DNA of 64,000 nt from Halogeometricum limi (GCF_900115785.1 NZ_FOYS01000002.1:372001-436000); one strand, 5' to 3'. Counted from the first letter of the stretch, positions 25,249 through 34,486 are shown. Numbers and translations: made by a program. The notes: generated by a model not told the origin, from the sequence alone.

Positions 25249-25578
25249 ATGGGCCGTCGTCGTGACGCAGTCGCGGCACTCGCCGTGCTCGTCCCCACCG
25301 TCGCCGTCGTCGTCGCTCTCGACGCGCCCGTGACGCCGTTCGCCGTCGCCGTCGGTGCACTCGGCGCGCTCGCCCTCGAAGCGCTCCTGTCGCTCCGTGC
25401 GGCCCGCGTACGGGCCGTGTGGGACCGTCCGCGGGTCCAACTCGCCTCGGTCGCCGTCGGACTCCTCGGCGTCGCCGTCGCCGTCGCCCTCGTCGGTTCC
25501 GTCGCGGCCACCGTCCTCGCCGCCGGACTCGCCGCGTATCTGCTGTTCCTCGCGGTGCTCACGTCGCTCGGTCGCTGA
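25249..25578 (+). CDS. Small hydrophobic membrane protein
   Basis: 109 residues, with about four hydrophobic stretches (residues 6-24, 28-46, 62-84, 86-105) and an Arg-rich loop (LRAARVRAVWDRPR). No recognised family. It is divergent from the potassium-channel gene with a 52-base gap and sits upstream of the acylase gene. Compact haloarchaeal membrane proteins of this type are common and usually uncharacterised. Confidence 0.6.
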   Translation: MGRRRDAVAALAVLVPTVAVVVALDAPVTPFAVAVGALGALALEALLSLRAARVRAVWDRPRVQLASVAVGLLGVAVAVALVGSVAATVLAAGLAAYLLFLAVLTSLGR

Positions 25579-25611
25579 GTCGTCACGCGGAAACGGACAA
25601 CTGTCGCAATG

Positions 25612-25620
25612 GTTATTCAC
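25612..25620 (+). promoter_or_regulatory. TATA-like element of the acylase gene
   Basis: GGTTATTCAC lies about 26 nt upstream of ATG 25642, consistent with a leaderless transcript. Confidence 0.45.
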
Positions 25621-25641
25621 CGTTGACACCTCGGTACGGGA

Positions 25642-28089
25642 ATGAACACCGCTCTCAGAGCCGTCGTGGCCGTCGGGTGCGCCGCCGCCGTCGTCGCCTC
25701 GACGGTTCTCGGCGGGTCGTACCTCGGACTCGCCGCCCCGTTCTCCGGCGACGCGTTCGACAGCGTCCAGCAGGGCCCGGCCACGGGTGCAGAACGCGTC
25801 GCGAGTCCGTACGGGACGGCGACGGTCCGCTACGACGACTACGGCGTCCCGCACGTCGACGCCGAGAACGAGGAGGCGCTGTACTACGCCGTCGGCTACG
25901 TTCAGGCGCGGGACAGACTGTTCCAGATGGACCTCCAGCGCCGCCTCGTCGGCGGCACCCTCTCGGCGGCGTTCGGCGAACGGGCCGTCGAGTCGGACCG
26001 CTTCTACCGACAGATGGACTTCCAGACGGCCGCGGCGGCGTCGTGGGCGGAGTTGCGGCGGACCGAGGCGGGCCCACACCTCGAAGCGTACACCGCCGGC
26101 GTGAATCGCTACGTCGACGCCGGAGCGCATCCGCCGGAGTTCGCCCTCCTCGGCTACGAACCGACGCGCTGGCACCCGACAGATACGCTCCTCGTCGGCA
26201 AACTCATCTCCTGGCGGCTCTCCGGTAACTTCGCCGACCTCCGCCGAGCGACGGTTCGGTCCCGACTCGGCCCCGAGGCGACGGCCGAACTCTACCCGGA
26301 CGCGTTGGCGCACGACGTCCCGGTGGTCAGAGGCGAGTCGGACGCCGACCCGTTCGACGCCGAAGCCGTCGCGGTGAACGCACGGGACGGGGCGGCCGAC
26401 GGTGACTCGGCTGGCGACTTCGCGGCGCTCTACGAGGCTCTCGAACCGTTCGAGACGGAGCAGGGCATCGGGTCGAACAACTGGGTGTTGTCGGGCGCGG
26501 CGACGGCGACGGGCAGGCCGATGCTCGCGAACGACCCGCACCTCTCGCTGACCGTCCCGTCCGTCTGGTACGAGATGCACACCAGCGTCGGCGGCGGCGT
26601 CGCGGACGACTCGACGAACGCGCGCGGCGTCACCTTCCCCGGCGTCCCGTTCGTCATCATCGGCCGGACGACCGACGTGGCGTGGGGCGTCACGAACGTC
26701 GGCGGCGACTTCACCGACGCCTACACCTACGAGACGCGGGACGGGCAGTACCTGTACGACGGCGAGTACCGCGACTACGACACGAAGACCGAGACCATCT
26801 CCGTCGCCGGCGCGCCCGACGTGACCGTCGAGGTGCGAAAGACGGTCCACGGCCCCGTCGTCGAACGCGAGGGTCGGGAGGTCGCCATCGCCTGGCCCGG
26901 GTTCTCCGCGACGAACGAATCGCTCGGCGTCTACCGACTGAACCGCGCGGAGACGATGGCCGACGTTCGCGACGCCCTCCGCATCTGGGACGTGCCTGCG
27001 CAGAACTTCGTCGCGGCGACGCGAGACGGCCGGACGCTGTACTACCCCGCCGGACGCTATCCGCTCAGGGTGACGGACGGCGACGTCGTCCGCGGCGACC
27101 GGATATTCGACGGTTCGGCGGGCGAGGGCGAGTGGCCGGGCTACACGCCGTACGGCACCTCCTCGTGGTCGGGGTTCGTCCCGTTCGAGTCGATTCCGCA
27201 CGTCGACGACCCGGCGGTGCTCGCCTCCGCGAACCAGCGAACGATAGACGACCCGCCGTTCTACGTCGGAACGAGTGCGACTTACGCGGAACCGTACCGC
27301 GGCGCGCGCATCTACGACCGACTCGACGCCGTCGCCGACGCCGGGGCGACGGCGGACGACATGCAGACGCTCCAGCGAGACGCGGCGTCGCGGGCGGGCG
27401 CGTCGTTCGCGCGAATCGCACGCACCGCCGACGGTCTCTCGCCCGAGGCCCGGGAACTCGTCGCCGAACTCGACCGCTGGGACGGCGAGATGCGCGCCGA
27501 CAGTCGGGGAGCGCTCGTCGCCCGTCTGTTCAGAGCCGAGTTCGTGAACGCGACGTTCGGCGACGAGTTCGGTGCCGTCGGACTGGACGACTCGTACCAC
27601 CCGACCCCCTACGTGACCGAGACGCTCCCCGCGGACGCGCGGTGGTTCGACGACGTGCGAACGGCGGAGACGGAGACGCGCGCCGACGCGGCGGCGACGG
27701 CGATGGAACGGGTCGCCGAGCGAATCGACCAGGACGGAGACGAGACGTACGGCGACGTGAACCGACTCGACCTGGCCCACCCGTTCGACCGCGCGTTCTT
27801 GAACTGGCCGGAGCGACCGATGGACGGGTCGGCGTACACCGTCTCGAACTACCGCGCGGGCGACAGTCCCGTCGGGAGCAGTTGGCGGATGGTCGTCGCG
27901 TTCGGCGAGACGGCCGACGAGGACGTTTCGCTCGGCGTGATTCCGGGCGGCCAGAGCGGCGTCTTCTGGTCGCCGCACTACCACGACCAACTCGACGAGT
28001 GGGCGACGGGCGCGTACAAGCCGATGTCGCTGGACGCGCCGACGGGTCCCCCGGACATCGTCTTCGGGACCGAGGAGGCGTCGACGTGA
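25642..28089 (+). CDS. Penicillin acylase family Ntn-hydrolase
   Basis: 815 residues, an amidase that self-cleaves to expose an N-terminal serine. The catalytic Ser278 is in GIGSNNWVLSG after an alpha-subunit-like region and a linker (about 225-275). N-terminal landmarks DDYGVPHVDAENEEALYYAVGYVQARDRLFQMDLQRR and downstream NDPHLSLTVPSVWYEMH are typical. The N-terminus is a single hydrophobic segment (residues 5-32), so the enzyme is probably exported and membrane-tethered or a cleaved precursor. Natural substrates in archaea are unknown; acyl-homoserine lactones are used by some relatives. The next gene overlaps the stop. Confidence 0.91.
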   Translation: MNTALRAVVAVGCAAAVVASTVLGGSYLGLAAPFSGDAFDSVQQGPATGAERVASPYGTATVRYDDYGVPHVDAENEEALYYAVGYVQARDRLFQMDLQRRLVGGTLSAAFGERAVESDRFYRQMDFQTAAAASWAELRRTEAGPHLEAYTAGVNRYVDAGAHPPEFALLGYEPTRWHPTDTLLVGKLISWRLSGNFADLRRATVRSRLGPEATAELYPDALAHDVPVVRGESDADPFDAEAVAVNARDGAADGDSAGDFAALYEALEPFETEQGIGSNNWVLSGAATATGRPMLANDPHLSLTVPSVWYEMHTSVGGGVADDSTNARGVTFPGVPFVIIGRTTDVAWGVTNVGGDFTDAYTYETRDGQYLYDGEYRDYDTKTETISVAGAPDVTVEVRKTVHGPVVEREGREVAIAWPGFSATNESLGVYRLNRAETMADVRDALRIWDVPAQNFVAATRDGRTLYYPAGRYPLRVTDGDVVRGDRIFDGSAGEGEWPGYTPYGTSSWSGFVPFESIPHVDDPAVLASANQRTIDDPPFYVGTSATYAEPYRGARIYDRLDAVADAGATADDMQTLQRDAASRAGASFARIARTADGLSPEARELVAELDRWDGEMRADSRGALVARLFRAEFVNATFGDEFGAVGLDDSYHPTPYVTETLPADARWFDDVRTAETETRADAAATAMERVAERIDQDGDETYGDVNRLDLAHPFDRAFLNWPERPMDGSAYTVSNYRAGDSPVGSSWRMVVAFGETADEDVSLGVIPGGQSGVFWSPHYHDQLDEWATGAYKPMSLDAPTGPPDIVFGTEEAST

Positions 28090-28406
28090 TGGACGCGGTC
28101 CGGACGGGGCGCTACGCCGAACTGGCTCTCCTCGCCGTGTTCGTCGTCGGACTCCTCGCCGGCAGCGTCCACTGGACGGGCATCGTCGCCGCGGGCGTTC
28201 TCGTCGGTGTCGTCTCGTCTTCGGTCACCCGAGCGTTCGTCCTCGGCCTCACCTTCTCGTTCGTCCTCGTCGCCGCGTTCGCCGCGTGGTTGGCGTGGAA
28301 CGGCGCGCTCGGCGTCTGGGTCGAGGCGGGACCGGTTCCGCTCCTCACACTCGTCGCGGCGTTGCTCGCACCCGTCGCAGCGGTCGGGACCCGGGCGCTG
28401 GGTTAG
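28089..28406 (+). CDS. Small membrane protein downstream of acylase
   Basis: 105 residues with four hydrophobic stretches (about residues 10-26, 28-43, 46-68, 78-100). Its ATG overlaps the acylase stop (TGATG); a GTG one codon earlier is an alternative start. It ends 4 bases inside the 3' end of the convergent DUF547 gene. It is probably co-translated with the acylase and might be a membrane partner, but no family is recognised. Confidence 0.68.
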   Translation: MDAVRTGRYAELALLAVFVVGLLAGSVHWTGIVAAGVLVGVVSSSVTRAFVLGLTFSFVLVAAFAAWLAWNGALGVWVEAGPVPLLTLVAALLAPVAAVGTRALG

Positions 28407-29173
28407 TCGGACGACTCGGGCGAATCGGAGTCCCCGCCGCGGCGGTCCGTCGCGTACTCGCCGAGCGACAGCGACCAGTCGTAGCCGTGGTAGCGAAGTT
28501 TCGGCGAGGCGTCCTCGGGTACCCGGTCGTACCGTCGGAGAATCTCTCTGATACCCGCTCCGCCGCCGAAGTCGCCCCGGTACCACAGAAACAGTCGCGG
28601 GACGCGGGCGACGCCGGCGCCGGCGTCGTAGTCGACGGCCGACCGGAGGTAGCCCTCCGTCGCCCAGTCGAGGTCACGGTCTATCGTCTCGGGGCCGTAC
28701 ACCGCGATGGGCGGGCAACTCGCCGCGCCGCAGTTCAGCGCGAAGTGAACCCGGAAGTCGCGTTCGTCCACGCGGTTCGCGCGCTCGAACCCGTCGGGGA
28801 ACGGCCGCGGGAGGTCGCCCAGTCCCCACGAGAGCATCGACCGTCGGAGGATGCCGTGTTCGACGTCGTCGAGACTGAGTAGGCGGCCCGCGACGGGAAC
28901 CTGGTCGCGGCGGAAGAACCGGGTCCGCCGGTCGAACGCCTCCGGACGCTCGGTGAGACGCTCCTGCACGACGGCGTTGTAGACGTTCAGCCAGAACGCC
29001 GTCCGGTGGGCGTCGTCGGGGAGGCATCGCGAGAGCGTCGCGGGGTCGATAGCGGAGAGTCGTTCGCGCGCGTCGGTCGCGGCGGCTCCGTCGCCGGTGC
29101 GGACCGCGAGGAGGTACCGCGCCGACAGCGACGCGGGGTCGACGGAGGGCGAGGAGAACGACGGAGCGTACAC
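28403..29173 (-). CDS. DUF547 domain protein
   Basis: 256 residues. The DUF547 hallmark FALNCGAASCPPIAVY is present in the middle, after AFWLNVYNAVVQERLTE and HGILRRSM. It resembles transglutaminase-like domains in fold, but the two Cys of NCGAASC are the only obvious catalytic candidates. No signal peptide is visible, although some family members are exported. The tail is acidic. The family is of unknown function. It is convergent with the small membrane protein by 4 bases. Confidence 0.87.
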   Translation of the reverse strand: MYAPSFSSPSVDPASLSARYLLAVRTGDGAAATDARERLSAIDPATLSRCLPDDAHRTAFWLNVYNAVVQERLTERPEAFDRRTRFFRRDQVPVAGRLLSLDDVEHGILRRSMLSWGLGDLPRPFPDGFERANRVDERDFRVHFALNCGAASCPPIAVYGPETIDRDLDWATEGYLRSAVDYDAGAGVARVPRLFLWYRGDFGGGAGIREILRRYDRVPEDASPKLRYHGYDWSLSLGEYATDRRGGDSDSPESSD

Positions 29174-29315
29174 GCGCGTCGGTTAGAACGACAGTCGATT
29201 AAACCGACTGGGCGTGTGCGCGTCAGACGCACGTCACGCTTCGGGCCGTTCGACGCCCGTTCTGACTATATTCTGACCGTTTCTGAGGTGAAACGAGGGT
29301 GTTTCTCCGGAAAGT

Positions 29316-29326
29316 ATTTGATGCGG
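29316..29326 (+). promoter_or_regulatory. TATA-like element of the coiled-coil gene
   Basis: AAAGTATTTGA lies about 26 nt upstream of ATG 29347, which fits a leaderless mRNA and supports the shorter start. Confidence 0.45.
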
Positions 29327-29346
29327 ATTCTGTGATATACCGCCAA

Positions 29347-31497
29347 ATGGATAGTCAGATTATCGACGCGGTAACTGGGTGGGAGACGGTCCCCGTCTCC
29401 GCGGGGTACGAGGGACTCCACCAACTCGCCGACGATGGGTTCTCCGGGGCCGTCTCGTCGGGGACGACGTGGGCGTTCGTCCTCAACGGGCGGTTCATCG
29501 GTGTCTTCGAGGGAGACATCGAGTCGTTCGACGGCGCGGAGTTGACGGCCTACCGCGCGCCCGACCCGGCGCTCTCGCTTCTGTACACGATGCAAGAGAC
29601 CGGCGGCGAGACGCGCGCGAGTTACTACACGAACAACACGCCGCTGGCCGACGCCGACGAGACGCTCTCGTCCGGGGGGTTCACCGGCTACGTCGAACTG
29701 TCGGAGAACGTTCTCTCGGGGGATTACTACGTCGTCTACTACGGCGGCAAGTCGATGAGCGCGGCGTTCGTCGGCAGCAGCGAGCGTCTCGTCACGGGCG
29801 ACGACGCGTTCGAACGGGCCAACGACGAGGTGGGAATCTACGAGGTCAAAGAGGCCGACATCTCCATCGTCGACCTGCCCGAACTCGCCTCGGACGACGA
29901 ACCAGCGTCGGTCGCGGCCGACGAGGCGGCGGACGACGCGTCCGACGTGGCGGACGACCCCACACCCGAGACGGCCGCGGACGAACGCGAAGACGAGGCG
30001 GCGGCAGACTCGGCGTCCGCCGAGACGCCCGCGCCGGAGGCGTCCGAGGCCGGCGAGGACCCGGTCCGACCGGACCCCGACGCCGACGCCGGCGACGAGG
30101 ACCCCCGCGACGCCGACCCGGCGGAGGCGGAGACGCCCGACCCGACGACCGCCGACGGCGACGCCCCGGCGGCAGACTCGGCGTCCCCCACCGAACCGAC
30201 CGCATCGACCGAGGCGTCGAACGCGCAGGCGCAGTCCGACGCACTCGCCGACCCGCAGTCCGAGGCCGCGGCCGCGACCGCGACCGAGAAGACCGGCGAC
30301 GACCCGTTCTCCGCGGAAGAGAAGTGGCGCGAGGCGCGGTCGATTCCGTCGCTCGACCCGAGCGAGTCCAGCACGCAGAACGGCGAATCGGGCGTCGGAG
30401 CGCCGACCGCACAGAAACAGCGAGACAAGCCGTCGAAGCGGCAGCAGAAACGGCGAAAGCAGCGCCAGGAAGCCCAAGAGCGTCGACGACGGGAAGAGCA
30501 ACGGGCGAAGCGTCGCCGCGAGGAAGCCGCCGCCGCCGCGGAAGAGACGGCGAAGGAGGCGTCCGAGTCGGCCGAGGCCGTCGCGGAACTCCGCGACCAA
30601 CTGGACGAGGCGGAGTCGCGGCGCGACGAACTCGCGAGCGAACGCGACGAACTGGAGGCCGAACGCGACGAGTTCCGTGACCGCGCCGAGCAACTGGAGG
30701 CGCGCGTCGAGACGCTGGAAACGGAGATAGACCGCTTGGAGTCGCAGTTGGAGGCGGCGAACGGCGGTTTCGTCGCCGAGGAGTCGATGTCGCCGCAGAA
30801 CGCCCTCTCGGGGACGAACCTGTTCGTCCGCTACCAGCGGAAGGGGCAGGCGACGCTGGAACACGCCCACGACGGGCAGGCCTCCCGACAGGAGGTCATC
30901 GACAACCTCCGACTCGAACACCACACGACGTTCGACACCGAGGGACTCGCCGTCGAGGACAGACCGTACGAGGAGTTCCTCCACGACAGCACGGAGTACG
31001 GCTTCGCGAAGTGGGTCGTCACCGACCTCCTGTACGAAATCGGCGAGACGGGGAACCGAAACGCGCTGGCGGACCTGTTCGACGCCCTCCCCCGAATCGA
31101 CCGCATCGAACTGCACGGCGTGGTGGGGTTCCAGACCGAAGAGGGGGTCGAAGACCGGGCGTTCGACGTCATCTTCCGCGACCAGATGGGTGACGCCCTG
31201 TTCGTCGCCGACATGAACACCTCGCGCAACGCCGCCACCGAGGCGATGGTCGCCTCACTCGTCGGCAACGCCCGCGCGGTGGCCGAGAGCGACGACGCGT
31301 TGGCGACGGCGTTCTACGTCACGGAGTCGTTCTTCGAACCCGAAGCGCTGGAGAAAGTCGCCGAGGAGACCGGCGGCGGCTTCCTCTCCCGTTCGAAGCG
31401 GAAGTCGTTCGTGAAACTCTCGCGGAAACAGGGCTTCCACGTCTGTCTCGTCGAGGCGCGGAACAACGAGTTCCACGTCAACGTCCCGGACCTCTGA
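29347..31497 (+). CDS. Large coiled-coil protein with nuclease-like C-terminal domain
   Basis: 716 residues in four parts. Residues 1-180 form a beta-rich domain opening MDSQIIDAVTGWETVPVSAG. Residues 185-350 are acidic and disordered (Ala, Asp, Glu, Pro). Residues 355-470 form a long Arg/Glu-rich coiled coil. Residues 480-716 are a folded domain whose FDVIFRDQMGDALFVADMN looks like the beta-hairpin of PD-(D/E)xK nucleases but has Asn where Lys is expected. It may be the haloarchaeal DUF7527 family (from memory). ATG 29347 is preferred because a TATA-like AGTATTTGATG lies about 26 nt upstream. Likely a cytosolic scaffold; function unknown. Confidence 0.72.
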   Translation: MDSQIIDAVTGWETVPVSAGYEGLHQLADDGFSGAVSSGTTWAFVLNGRFIGVFEGDIESFDGAELTAYRAPDPALSLLYTMQETGGETRASYYTNNTPLADADETLSSGGFTGYVELSENVLSGDYYVVYYGGKSMSAAFVGSSERLVTGDDAFERANDEVGIYEVKEADISIVDLPELASDDEPASVAADEAADDASDVADDPTPETAADEREDEAAADSASAETPAPEASEAGEDPVRPDPDADAGDEDPRDADPAEAETPDPTTADGDAPAADSASPTEPTASTEASNAQAQSDALADPQSEAAAATATEKTGDDPFSAEEKWREARSIPSLDPSESSTQNGESGVGAPTAQKQRDKPSKRQQKRRKQRQEAQERRRREEQRAKRRREEAAAAAEETAKEASESAEAVAELRDQLDEAESRRDELASERDELEAERDEFRDRAEQLEARVETLETEIDRLESQLEAANGGFVAEESMSPQNALSGTNLFVRYQRKGQATLEHAHDGQASRQEVIDNLRLEHHTTFDTEGLAVEDRPYEEFLHDSTEYGFAKWVVTDLLYEIGETGNRNALADLFDALPRIDRIELHGVVGFQTEEGVEDRAFDVIFRDQMGDALFVADMNTSRNAATEAMVASLVGNARAVAESDDALATAFYVTESFFEPEALEKVAEETGGGFLSRSKRKSFVKLSRKQGFHVCLVEARNNEFHVNVPDL

Positions 31498-31796
31498 GCG
31501 GCGCGGCGTTTCGACCGACGGTCCGGACCGCCGGACCACGCTTTCTCAGCCCGAAGCGAAGACAGTCGACTCCTCGTGCGTGCTCGCTCGGAACGAGTGC
31601 GTACCGAATCGCGTCGCCGTCGCCGTTGCTGTCGCTGTCGCGCAGAACGTAGATGATGTGAGGAGGGTCACCGCGTGGTCAGTCCGGAGTCCGCCTGCCG
31701 CGAGAGGAGGCCGGTCCCGGTCTCGTCGAAGAGAGAAGACGAGTCGGCCTCGGTATCACTGGCGCGGCGGTACGACGCGGGACCGTCGGGCGAGTC
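31498..31796. other. 299-bp intergenic stretch
   Basis: No supportable gene. It contains the hairpin described separately and otherwise GC-rich sequence of mixed composition. Both adjacent genes end here (converging 3' ends), so no promoter is expected. Confidence 0.5.
31520..31537 (+). terminator. Hairpin after the coiled-coil gene
   Basis: GGTCCGG (31520-31526) pairs perfectly with CCGGACC (31531-31537) around a 4-nt loop, 22 bases after the stop codon, followed by ACGCTTTC. Position and stem suggest a transcription terminator or 3' mRNA stabiliser, although the T-run is weak. Confidence 0.45.
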
Positions 31797-32102
31797 TCAG
31801 TTCTCGATCTCGGCCGCTTCTTCGATCTTCATCGTCTCCAGTTTCTCGACGATTTCGTCGAGTTTCTCGTCGAGTTCGTCGACGAACTCTTCGGTGCGCT
31901 CGGTCGTGATCGCACCCTGACTGGAGGGCTCGATGAGGTTCTCTTCTTCGAGAACGCGGAGAGAGTAGCGGACCTTGTGGTGTGGGTAGCCGGTCTCGTT
32001 GGACATCTTCACGATTCCGATCGGTTCGCTCTCGATGACCATCTTCAGCACCTGCAAGTGCCGCTCCAGCATATCCACTTCCTTCTCAAGTCGGTCTATC
32101 AT
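31797..32102 (-). CDS. Winged-helix transcriptional regulator with C-terminal coiled coil
   Basis: 101 residues. The first 20 (MIDRLEKEVDMLERHLQVLK) form a helix, then VIESEPIGIVKMSNETGYPHHKVRYSLRVLEEENLIEPSSQGAITTERTEEFV is a winged helix, and the end is a heptad-like helix (VDELDEKLDEIVEKLETMK) for dimerisation. No ligand domain is present, so it probably binds DNA constitutively or through partners. Strongly conserved in haloarchaea in my recollection. ATG 32102 is chosen because TTTAAAAG lies about 30 nt upstream on the minus strand. It is divergent from purA with 318 bases between. Confidence 0.78.
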   Translation of the reverse strand: MIDRLEKEVDMLERHLQVLKMVIESEPIGIVKMSNETGYPHHKVRYSLRVLEEENLIEPSSQGAITTERTEEFVDELDEKLDEIVEKLETMKIEEAAEIEN

Positions 32103-32420
32103 GCCATTTGTTAACTCGTCTTTGCAGCTTTTAAATGTTACTCTCCGTCGGGGACGTTCGAAGAGAAATCGCGTCTCGCTGCACGTCCTCGAACGCCCGC
32201 TCACAGACGCCGCAGCGTGAGCGAGCAATCTGGTGTAGACGCGCTGTGGCTGCCGTAGGCTTGCGCACACTGGCTCATAACCGTTTGGGTAGGGTACTCG
32301 TATCGTGGATGCACGTCGGTGGGTAGCACCTCGACTCCGACACCGATTCGTTGCACGACTGTGCGTATCTGACGGTCGCGTACCGTAATCGGTTTGAAGC
32401 CTGCCACAGAACCGCCGAGT
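32103..32420. other. Divergent intergenic region before purA
   Basis: 318 bases without a supported gene. The minus-strand side has a TATA-type AAGCTTTTAAATG region (about 32129-32140) for the regulator. The purA side has only a weak GGTTTGAAG element near 32390. The length allows regulation of purA by the neighbouring factor, which is inference. Confidence 0.5.
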
Positions 32421-33758
32421 ATGACCGTCACAATCGTCGGTTCCCAGTTGGGAGACGAGGGCAAGGGTGCGCTCGTCGACCTATGGGGAGGCGACGCCGA
32501 CGTCGTCGCCCGCTATCAGGGCGGAGACAACGCAGGCCACACCGTCGTCGAAGACGGCGAGGAGTACAAGCTCTCTCTCGTTCCGAGCGGGGCCGTCCGC
32601 GACAAGGTCGGTGTGCTCGGAAACGGCTGTGTCATCAACCCGAACACGCTGTTCTCGGAGATAGATACGCTCCGCGAGCGCGGACTCGACCCCGACGTGC
32701 GACTCGCCCGTCGCGCACACGTCATCATGCCGTACCACCGCCGTCTCGACAACGTCGAGGAGGAGGCGAAGGCGGATTCGGACGAGGAACTCGTCGTCGG
32801 AACCACCGGGCGCGGCATCGGTCCGACCTACGAGGACAAAGCCGGCCGGCGCGGCATCCGCGTCGGCGACCTGTTGGACCCCGAGGTGCTCCGACAGCGA
32901 CTCGAGTACGCCGTCCCGCAAAAGCGCGCGCTCATCGAGGACGTGTACGGCCTCGAAGCGGGCGAGGAGTGCGACGTCGAGAAACTCGTCGAGGAGTACA
33001 CAGAAATCGGTCGTCGCCTCGCCGAGGACGACATGACCGTCAACTGCGGCGACTTCCTCGCGCGACGGCGCGAGGCCGGCGAGAACGTGATGTTCGAGGG
33101 CGCACAGGGGACGCTCATCGACATCGACCACGGAAGCTACCCGTACGTCACCTCCTCGAACCCGACGGCCGGCGGGGCGGCGACGGGCACCGGCGTCGGA
33201 CCGAGCGTCGTCGGCCGGGGGGAAGTCGTCGGCATCGTCAAGTCGTACCTCTCGCGCGTCGGCGAGGGGCCGATGCCGACCGAACTGAAAGACGACGACA
33301 GAGAGGAGGAACTCGCGGACTTCATCCGCGAGAAGGGCGGCGAGTTCGGAACCGTCACCGGTCGCCCCCGCCGCATCGGATGGCTCGACATCCCGATGCT
33401 CCGCCACGCCGCCCGTGTCAGCGGGTTCACCGGCATCGCCGTCAACCACCTCGACGTCCTCGCCGGTCTGGACGAAGTGAAGGTGGGTCACTCCTACGAG
33501 TTGGACGGCGAGGAACTGCTGACGATGCCCGCGACGACCGAGCGCTGGGCGAAGTGCGAACCCAACCTCCGCGAGTTCGACCCGTGGCCGGAAGTCGACT
33601 GGTCGTCGGTCGCCGAGGACGGCTACGACGCCGTCCCCGAGAACGCGCGCGAGTATCTCGACTACGTCTCCGGCGAGATGGACGTCCCCATCTACGCCGT
33701 CGGCGTCGGGCCGGACCGCGCGGAGACGGTCGAACTCGCGAACCCGTTCGAGCAGTAA
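32421..33758 (+). CDS. purA: Adenylosuccinate synthase
   Basis: 445 residues, cytosolic enzyme joining IMP and aspartate with GTP, the first committed step from IMP to AMP. The N-terminus MTVTIVGSQLGDEGKGALVDL contains the GDEGKG loop with catalytic Asp12 and Lys15, and QGGDNAGHTVV supplies the catalytic His. GTTGRGIGPTYEDKAGRRGIRVGDL (IMP binding) and EGAQGTLIDIDHGSYPYVTSSNP are textbook segments. The start is chosen for this N-terminus. It is monocistronic. Confidence 0.98.
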   Translation: MTVTIVGSQLGDEGKGALVDLWGGDADVVARYQGGDNAGHTVVEDGEEYKLSLVPSGAVRDKVGVLGNGCVINPNTLFSEIDTLRERGLDPDVRLARRAHVIMPYHRRLDNVEEEAKADSDEELVVGTTGRGIGPTYEDKAGRRGIRVGDLLDPEVLRQRLEYAVPQKRALIEDVYGLEAGEECDVEKLVEEYTEIGRRLAEDDMTVNCGDFLARRREAGENVMFEGAQGTLIDIDHGSYPYVTSSNPTAGGAATGTGVGPSVVGRGEVVGIVKSYLSRVGEGPMPTELKDDDREEELADFIREKGGEFGTVTGRPRRIGWLDIPMLRHAARVSGFTGIAVNHLDVLAGLDEVKVGHSYELDGEELLTMPATTERWAKCEPNLREFDPWPEVDWSSVAEDGYDAVPENAREYLDYVSGEMDVPIYAVGVGPDRAETVELANPFEQ

Positions 33759-33785
33759 CGCGCGGGCGTCACCGCGGACGGCGCG

Positions 33786-34154
33786 TCACCCGTCGTTACT
33801 CACGATATCGCTTCGGTACGCTTCGACGGCGTCGACGACCGCCGCCCGGTCTTCTTTCGGAACCTCGAACTCGCCGAGAGCGTCGTCGAGATGCGTCTCG
33901 ATGGCGTCGTAGTCCTCGTGGTCGATGTCGAGGTGCGCGTGGGCGCGGTCCATCTCCGCTCCGTCGTAGTCCACCGGGCCGCCGGTGACCGCGGCCAGAA
34001 ACTGCGTCTGGTGGGCCCGTTGTGCCGCCATGTCCACGTCCTCGAAGAACGGCCGGAGTCGGTCGTCCGCGAGGACGCGGTCGTAGAACTCGTCGACGAC
34101 GGCGGCGATGGCGTCTCGTCCGCCGAGTCGTCGGTAGAGCGTGGTCTCCGACAT
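33786..34154 (-). CDS. Truncated haemoglobin, group I-like
   Basis: 122 residues, two-over-two globin fold. Distal Tyr24 follows FYDRVL (B helix), and the proximal haem-binding histidine is probably His72 in MDRAHAHL. GGPVDYDGAEM is the conserved turn before it. Such proteins bind O2 and NO and can detoxify NO. Start ATG 34154 (MSETTLYRRLGG) matches family N-termini; the open frame upstream is noise. It converges with purA, with 27 bases between the two stops. Confidence 0.9.
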   Translation of the reverse strand: MSETTLYRRLGGRDAIAAVVDEFYDRVLADDRLRPFFEDVDMAAQRAHQTQFLAAVTGGPVDYDGAEMDRAHAHLDIDHEDYDAIETHLDDALGEFEVPKEDRAAVVDAVEAYRSDIVSNDG

Positions 34155-34265
34155 GCGTTTCGCTGTCGTCGGACGGAGGACAAAAACGTCGGTGGCGATT
34201 CTCGATTCGCGGGACGCGGCGGTGAACCCGTAGTCTTTTGTCGCATCGAAGCCCAACAGCCGAGT

Positions 34266-34454
34266 ATGAAAGAGTCTCTGATGGACATCCTCTGTGACCC
34301 ACTCGACAAGAGCGACCTCGAACTCGAAGTGACCGATCGCGACGGTGACGAGATAATCACCGGTCGCCTCGTCGGCACCGTCACGGGCGAGGAGTACCCC
34401 ATCGAGGACGGCATCCCGAACCTCCTGCCGCCGGACATGCGAGACGACGAGTAG
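34266..34454 (+). CDS. Trm112 family methyltransferase activator
   Basis: 62 residues. Trm112 proteins activate several methyltransferases that modify tRNA, rRNA and release factors; in Haloferax volcanii a Trm112 has many partners. MKESLMDILCDPLDKSDLELEV and EEYPIEDGIPNLLPPDMR are family-typical. Only one Cys (Cys10) is visible, so the zinc knuckle of eukaryotic Trm112 is absent, as expected for short archaeal forms. It is divergent from the haemoglobin gene and 32 bases from the next gene in the same direction. Confidence 0.85.
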   Translation: MKESLMDILCDPLDKSDLELEVTDRDGDEIITGRLVGTVTGEEYPIEDGIPNLLPPDMRDDE

Positions 34455-34486
34455 GCCCGCACGGACCTGAACGCTTTTCAGTCGTC

